From Oribacterium sp. oral taxon 102 (GTDB taxonomy: Bacteria; Bacillota; Clostridia; Lachnospirales; Lachnospiraceae), in contig NZ_JABXYT010000001.1 in the NCBI RefSeq assembly GCF_013394775.1, positions 2,268,501 through 2,332,500 of the forward strand: a DNA stretch of 64,000 bases, read 5' to 3'. The notes under the pieces were generated by a model. It saw only the letters and a list, made by a program, of their open reading frames with translations, was not told where the DNA came from and made no database searches. Shown piece by piece: positions 57,865-64,000 of this stretch; position 1 is the first letter of the stretch; each line of letters opens with the position of its first letter. Both the position numbers and the translations under genes were made by a program.

Positions 57865-58989
57865 TCAGTTCACTTTCGTCATCTCTGCCGGGGCAGTACC
57901 ATTCTCTCCTGCGGCGCTCTCTCCCTCCGCATTCGCCTCCTGTATCTTCACAGAAGCACCATCATAGAGTTCCTTGGACCAGCTGGAAACAATCTGATCC
58001 TCTGCCGTAAGTCCCTCCAGCACCTGTGCCTCCGTATTGTTGCGGATGCCGAGCGTGATCGCCCGTTCCCTGACGACGCCGTCCTGATAGAGGTAAACAT
58101 AGGGCTTGCTGTCGGAATAGTAGATATCGTCCAGCGGAATAATTCCCGTATTTTCCGCCCGTGCGGAAACCAGCGTCAGCTTCGCGCTCACGCCGTCCGA
58201 GAGCTCCCCTCCCCCTTCCAGCACTGCCTTGACAGGGAAAAGCCCGTTCTGCGCATTGACGACCTGTCCGATCTCGGAAATCGTGCCGTCGATCGTTACA
58301 CCGGACTTCTCCACACGCACCTTCTCTCCGAGCGTGAGGTTCCGCATCACATCCTCGGTGACATTGAAATCGATCGTCTTCGCGCCGGAGCCGACCAATA
58401 TCCCGAGCTGAGAGGACTGGGTTAGCATGGCGTTCAGCGTATAACTCAGATTCTGTATCGTACCGTCCGCCGGAGCAGTCAGTGTCGCGAACTCCATCTG
58501 CGTGTCATAGTTGAGCTGCGCGGACTTCGCCTGTGCAGACGCCGCCGTCGCCTGTGCCTTCGTCGACTCATATTCCTGTGCGGAGATATCTCCCGCCTGA
58601 TAAAGCGGCGTCATCCGGTTCAGCGCGTTCCCTGCCGTCGCCGCGGAGGCATTCGCCTGCTCCAGCGTATATTTCGCTGCGTCGATCTGCTTCTGATTGT
58701 CCAGCTTCGCGATCGGGTCTCCCTGCTTCACCCGCTGTCCGTTCTCGACATAAACCGCGAGCAGCTCTCCCGCCGTCTTCGGCATGAGGTAGTAGGTATC
58801 GCTCGGCTGTATCGTACCCATCAGAGAAATCGTACTCTCCATATTACCGGTCGCAAGCTTTCCCAGCGTCACCGTCGGAAGCTCCGTTGTCGGGAGCTCC
58901 GGTGCAGGACGCAGCACTCTCCCCGCGACCAGTACAATGAAGGCAAGCCCCGCTGCCGCGCCGATTCCGATTTTGATACCCTTTTTCAT
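57865..58989 (-). CDS. RND efflux membrane fusion (adaptor) protein
   Basis: A 374-residue adaptor with an N-terminal membrane anchor (IGIGAAAGLAFIVLVAG). The lipoyl-like halves flank a coiled-coil hairpin (VENGQRVKQGDPIAKLDNQK, then AKYTLEQANASAATAGNALN), and a beta-barrel domain follows. It links the RND pump to the TolC-like proteins. Its ATG overlaps the TetR stop (ATGA). Confidence 0.9.
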   Translation of the reverse strand: MKKGIKIGIGAAAGLAFIVLVAGRVLRPAPELPTTELPTVTLGKLATGNMESTISLMGTIQPSDTYYLMPKTAGELLAVYVENGQRVKQGDPIAKLDNQKQIDAAKYTLEQANASAATAGNALNRMTPLYQAGDISAQEYESTKAQATAASAQAKSAQLNYDTQMEFATLTAPADGTIQNLSYTLNAMLTQSSQLGILVGSGAKTIDFNVTEDVMRNLTLGEKVRVEKSGVTIDGTISEIGQVVNAQNGLFPVKAVLEGGGELSDGVSAKLTLVSARAENTGIIPLDDIYYSDSKPYVYLYQDGVVRERAITLGIRNNTEAQVLEGLTAEDQIVSSWSKELYDGASVKIQEANAEGESAAGENGTAPAEMTKVN

Positions 58990-59636
58990 ATCGTTTTCCT
59001 TCCTTCGCCTTCCATGTCTATATTGATCCCCCTTCGGAGGATATTCAGCTGGAGCTCCAGCTCATGCAGAATCTGCTCCCTGCTCTGTATCTTCACCGCC
59101 TCGCTTGCCAGCGCAATGAGAGCAAGCCGCAGGACAGTCTGATACAATACCCGAAGCTCCTCCCGAGGTCTCCGGAGATCGAGTGTCTTCGGGTTCACAT
59201 TTTGCAGAAACCACTCAAACTGCTCTCTGTCCCGAAGCTGCTTCTGCGCGCTGCTCCGCGCCTGTATTTCCTGCCGCCGGGCAAGATGAATATTGGACAG
59301 AATGCCGATGAAGTGCCGGACAGCAGGTCGCTCCATATAACCGAGCACCTCCCCTGTCCACAGCATAAGCGCAGTCCAGAGATTCCCGTCCTCCGCGAGC
59401 AGCTTCTCCCGTAGGGAACGCTCCATGCTGATATCCTGCTCCTCACAGATATAGCCGAGCAGATCCTCCTTGTCCTCAAAATAGGTGTAGAAGCTGCCTC
59501 TGGAGATCCCCGCACTGCGGATGATCCGATTGATTGAGACCTCGTCGAACGGCACACTGGAGAACTCCTCTCTCGCCGCCGTCAGAATCCGCTCCTGCTT
59601 TTCCTTATCCAGCTTCAAAAAGCGTTCGCTCGCCAA
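58986..59636 (-). CDS. TetR-family repressor of the efflux operon
   Basis: A 216-residue regulator with helix-turn-helix SINRIIRSAGISRGSFYTYFEDKEDLL at residues 34-60 and an alpha-helical ligand domain. The start is TTG at 59636 (the in-frame sequence begins TTG GCG AGC); GGGGG is the only upstream purine run. It is the first gene of the operon and probably represses itself through the palindrome in its promoter. Confidence 0.87.
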   Translation of the reverse strand: MASERFLKLDKEKQERILTAAREEFSSVPFDEVSINRIIRSAGISRGSFYTYFEDKEDLLGYICEEQDISMERSLREKLLAEDGNLWTALMLWTGEVLGYMERPAVRHFIGILSNIHLARRQEIQARSSAQKQLRDREQFEWFLQNVNPKTLDLRRPREELRVLYQTVLRLALIALASEAVKIQSREQILHELELQLNILRRGINIDMEGEGRKTI

Positions 59637-59719
59637 TTCCTCTCGCCCCCCTCTGTCCGCCGTATTCGCTGCTTCCTGCGAGCCTTACGCGCAGAAACCA
59701 TGCGGAAATAACTTTCTGT

Positions 59720-59748
59720 AGTATAGTGACAGCCTGTCATTCTGTCAA
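59720..59748 (-). promoter_or_regulatory. Efflux operon promoter with an operator in the spacer
   Basis: On the minus strand TTGACA (59743-59748), 17 bases, TATACT (59720-59725). TGACAGGCTGTCA (59739-59727), a perfect 6-1-6 palindrome, fills most of the spacer, the classic position for a TetR repressor. The rest of the gap 59749-59880 shows no gene. Confidence 0.88.
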
Positions 59749-59880
59749 TAACGTGCCGTATAAATTAAGATAATTCACAGTTTTTTCATATTTGTACAAT
59801 ACTGCGCGGAAGGGATAGAGAAAAGCCTTGGCTCCTCACGATGAAAGGGACGGATATGACGCGTCTCTTTGCATCAAAGA

Positions 59881-59909
59881 AGGGGACTGCCTTATAAAGC
59901 ATGTCCCCT
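59881..59909 (-). terminator. Terminator after gntR
   Basis: AGGGGAC (59881-59887) pairs with GTCCCCT (59903-59909), followed on the minus strand by TTCTTT. Confidence 0.7.
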
Positions 59910-59922
59910 GACTATCCTGTAT

Positions 59923-60615
59923 TCAAATTTCCGTCTTTTTAAGCTCCTCCGCCTCATTCAGATTCTTCGAGACAGTGATCTCCTGATTGTCGATATGCTC
60001 CTTCATCAGCGCCTTCGCACGGATGATGTCCCGGATCTGGATCGCTTCGAGGATCTTCTCATGCTCCGAAATCAGCGTTCCTCTCTGTGCCTCGTCCTTG
60101 ATATATTCCAGACGATAACGATACATCTGCTCCCGAAGATTATTGATCATCTGAACGAGCTTCTTGTTTCCGGTCGCATTGTAGATGATATCATGGTAAG
60201 CCTCGTCCGCCTCGGCAATCTGCATCTCCGTACCGGACTCCACGACGCGCTTGAAGTGCTCCTCCGCCTCATGCAGCGCCCGCAGATCCTCCGCGGTGAT
60301 CCGCTGACAGGCAAGGTCTGTCGCCAGCTCCTCCAGCGCGCCCCGCACCTCCAGCACATCCTGAAGCGCCTTGTGCGAGATCTTCGCCACCTCCGCGCCG
60401 CGGCGCGGAATCATCAGCACCAGCCCCTCCAGCTCCAGCTTTCGGATCGCCTCGCGGATCGGTGTCCGGGAAACACCGAGCTTCTCTGCAAGCTGTATCT
60501 CCATCAGCCGCTCGCCCGGCTTCAGCTCGCCCTTCAGGATCGCCTGCCTCAAAGTATTAAAAACAAGATCCCTGAGCGGGAGGTATTCATTCATATTGAT
60601 CGTAAATTCACTCAT
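59923..60615 (-). CDS. GntR-family regulator (FadR/VanR subgroup)
   Basis: A 230-residue regulator. The N-terminal winged helix is EIQLAEKLGVSRTPIREAIRKLELEGLV, and the C-terminal FCD domain has conserved acidic/His positions (EADEAYHDIIYNA). FCD regulators sense carboxylates and metals. The ATG at 60615 has GGAG and lies 12 bases after the ispE stop, so the genes are co-transcribed. A fatty-acid, sugar-acid or other target cannot be stated. Confidence 0.85.
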   Translation of the reverse strand: MSEFTINMNEYLPLRDLVFNTLRQAILKGELKPGERLMEIQLAEKLGVSRTPIREAIRKLELEGLVLMIPRRGAEVAKISHKALQDVLEVRGALEELATDLACQRITAEDLRALHEAEEHFKRVVESGTEMQIAEADEAYHDIIYNATGNKKLVQMINNLREQMYRYRLEYIKDEAQRGTLISEHEKILEAIQIRDIIRAKALMKEHIDNQEITVSKNLNEAEELKKTEI

Positions 60616-60626
60616 TCTCTGCTCCT

Positions 60627-61505
60627 TTATTTCCAAGGCTCTGTCAGGTAGACCTGCTTCGCAATATTCTTGTCCTTTCCGAAACGAAGCTCCTGATAAC
60701 AGTGCTCCGCGCGATCCGGATCATCGAAAACGCCGAATACTGTCGGTCCCGAACCGGACATCAATGAAAACAACGCGCCGTAGCTCAGGATTCGCTCCTT
60801 GATTCGATCGATCTCCGGATATTCCCGACAGCTCACCCGCTCCAGTATGTTTCCGGCATTTTCCGCAATCGCCCGAAGATCCGCGGCATACAGCGCCTCC
60901 ACAACACGGGAGATGTCGGGGTGCGCCTCGGGAGGCTGCGCATCCACCCGCAGATTCGTATACACATACTTCGTAGAGACCGAGATCCCCGGCTTCGCCA
61001 GCACAAGCATGCATTCCGGCATTCCCGGAAGTGCTGTCAGCACCTCTCCGATCCCCTCGGAAAGCGCCGTCCCGTGCATCAGACAGAACGGTACGTCTGC
61101 CCCAAGCCTCACCGCTCTCTTCTGCAGCTCCGCAGCAGAGAGCCCCAGCGAAAAAATCCGGTTGACACCATAGAGCACTGCCGCCGCATCCGCAGAACCG
61201 CCGGCAAGTCCCGCTGCTACAGGAATCACCTTCCGAAGCGTCATCTCCACACCCTCCCGCAGCTTAAATTCCTCAATCAGAAGCTGCGCCGCACGGTACA
61301 TGAGATTATTCTCATTCACCGGCAGGAAGGAAAGGTTCGTCCGAAGCCGTATCCCCGGCTGCCGTGTCCTCCGAAGATCAATATTGTCATGCAGCCTGAT
61401 CGTCTGCATGACCATCCGGACATCATGATAGCCATCCTGTCTCTGCCGGAGCACATCCAGCGAGAGATTGATCTTCGCATACGCCTGTAGTTTCAAAAAA
61501 TCCAT
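60627..61505 (-). CDS. ispE: 4-diphosphocytidyl-2-C-methyl-D-erythritol kinase
   Basis: A 292-residue GHMP-type kinase of the non-mevalonate isoprenoid pathway. The family begins AYAKINLSLDVLRQRQDGYHDV, the ATP loop is PVAAGLAGGSADAAAVLYG, and the C-terminal motif is SLMSGSGPTVFGVF. I used the ATG at 61505 as it fits the family N-terminus; eight further residues would be possible. Coupled to gntR downstream. Confidence 0.94.
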   Translation of the reverse strand: MDFLKLQAYAKINLSLDVLRQRQDGYHDVRMVMQTIRLHDNIDLRRTRQPGIRLRTNLSFLPVNENNLMYRAAQLLIEEFKLREGVEMTLRKVIPVAAGLAGGSADAAAVLYGVNRIFSLGLSAAELQKRAVRLGADVPFCLMHGTALSEGIGEVLTALPGMPECMLVLAKPGISVSTKYVYTNLRVDAQPPEAHPDISRVVEALYAADLRAIAENAGNILERVSCREYPEIDRIKERILSYGALFSLMSGSGPTVFGVFDDPDRAEHCYQELRFGKDKNIAKQVYLTEPWK

Positions 61506-61558
61506 TGAATCCTGTATTCCTTCATACAAAACACTGTATACTTACGATACTGATTCTC

Positions 61559-61587
61559 ATTTTATCGAATTCCATGTATTTATGCAA
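61559..61587 (-). promoter_or_regulatory. Promoter of ispE-gntR
   Basis: On the minus strand TTGCAT (61582-61587), 17 bases, TAAAAT (61559-61564). Confidence 0.7.
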
Positions 61588-61591
61588 GTAC

Positions 61592-61627
61592 AAAAAAAAG
61601 AGACAATGCCTCGTGCACTATCTCTTT
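61592..61627 (-). terminator. Terminator of the rRNA/tRNA transcript
   Basis: AAAGAGA (61627-61621) pairs with TCTCTTT across an inner TGC/GCA stem; the minus strand continues with eight T residues. It ends the 23S-tRNA unit. Confidence 0.85.
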
Positions 61628-61629
61628 CG

Positions 61630-61703
61630 TGGAACCGCACGGACTCGAACCGTGGACCGATCGGTTATGAGCCGACTGCTCTAACCAACTGAGCTACGGT
61701 TCC
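61630..61703 (-). tRNA. tRNA with anticodon CAU (Ile2 or elongator Met)
   Basis: A 74-base tRNA with acceptor GGAACCG/CGGTTCC and anticodon loop CTCATAA (anticodon CAU). The acceptor is not that of an initiator. The TAGCTCAGTTGGTTAGAGCA D-arm and overall look resemble tRNA-Ile2 (CAU, lysidine-modified) of Bacillus, but elongator Met cannot be excluded. Confidence 0.93.
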
Positions 61704-61747
61704 GATACATAATAACTCCACTTTAGGGGGATTTCTACAATACCCCC

Positions 61748-61822
61748 ATGCCGAAAGCTTCGACACTGACAATCCTATAAGTCCTGCACGCTGCTCCGTG
61801 CCGCCTGACAGGGACTTATACA
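61748..61822. repeat. Palindromic intergenic repeat element, copy B
   Basis: Starts ATGCCGAAAGCTTCG like copy A, then TATAAGTCCTG (from 61776) inverted as CAGGGACTTATA (to 61820) around a short loop. It lies between the CAU tRNA and tRNA-Thr. Confidence 0.6.
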
Positions 61823-61854
61823 ATAAAAATGACCTAAGCGCCCGCTTAAGTCAA

Positions 61855-61927
61855 AGCCGATATTCGGACTTGAACCGAAAACCTACTGATTACAAATCAG
61901 TTGCTCTGCCAATTGAGCTATATCGGC
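61855..61927 (-). tRNA. tRNA-Thr (anticodon UGU)
   Basis: A 73-base tRNA with acceptor GCCGATA/TATCGGC, anticodon loop TTTGTAA (UGU) and T arm TTCGGTTCAAGTCCGAA. CCA is not encoded. Confidence 0.95.
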
Positions 61928-61930
61928 AAA

Positions 61931-62003
61931 CGCCTCCAGATGGACTCGAACCAACGACACCGCGGTTAACAGCCGCGTGCTCTACCGACTGAGCTATAGA
62001 GGC
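61931..62003 (-). tRNA. tRNA-Asn (anticodon GUU)
   Basis: A 73-base tRNA with acceptor GCCTCTA/TGGAGGC (one G-U pair), anticodon loop CTGTTAA (GUU) and T arm GTTGGTTCGAGTCCATC. It lies about 80 bases after the 23S gene. Confidence 0.95.
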
Positions 62004-62084
62004 AAAGCAGCCTGCACTGAAATCGTGCCTTGAAAACCACATACCTGCATATTCATCCTGTATCCAGCGAAACATCTCCACATT

Positions 62085-64000
<1,916 letters not shown>

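Overview
The window reads as chromosomal DNA of a GC-rich Firmicute of class Clostridia, most like Lachnospiraceae. The evidence is a clostridial-order rnfCDGEAB operon, a nine-subunit ATP synthase operon with an AtpI/AtpZ pair at its head, RNase Y, a glmS ribozyme, a BirA-type biotin operator and Clostridia-style LexA boxes. No phage, plasmid, CRISPR array or complete insertion sequence is visible. Most genes lie on the minus strand. I cannot fix the genus.

Layout from the left. Positions 1-68 hold the 3' part of a TPP riboswitch on the minus strand, whose gene lies off the window. At 240-16476 is a catabolic island for sugar diacids. It holds a tripartite tricarboxylate transporter (tctCBA), galactarate dehydratase (garD), two tandem glucarate dehydratases (gudD), tartronate semialdehyde reductase (garR), a DapA-family lyase, an AEC exporter and an unknown membrane protein. 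A metallo-beta-lactamase-fold hydrolase and an SLC13 transporter sit beside it, and two related LysR regulators bracket it. At 16781-21559 are tRNA-Ser, a membrane-anchored nuclease, the flavin transferase ApbE, a small GNAT-fold protein, tRNA-Leu and an LCP cell-wall ligase.

Positions 21975-38691 hold the energy machinery: the F1Fo ATP synthase, an L-tartrate dehydratase/transporter operon with its divergent LysR gene, and the Rnf complex. The c subunit carries a two-carboxylate sodium-type site. Rnf, ApbE and the ATP synthase together suggest a sodium-based energy circuit. At 38863-43319 are glmS under a ribozyme plus a hairpin covering its ribosome-binding site, two small DUF proteins, the biotin importer bioY, and bioB behind a BirA operator. 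PBP1A, RNase Y, OhrR, thioredoxin reductase, thioredoxin, recX and recA follow to 51936.

Positions 52179-59748 encode a TetR-controlled RND efflux pump that ends in two consecutive TolC-like proteins, which is unexpected in an apparently single-membrane organism. GntR and ispE follow, then three tRNAs and the 3' two thirds of a 23S rRNA gene that is not followed by a 5S gene. Several intergenic gaps carry short palindromic elements that recur in the window.
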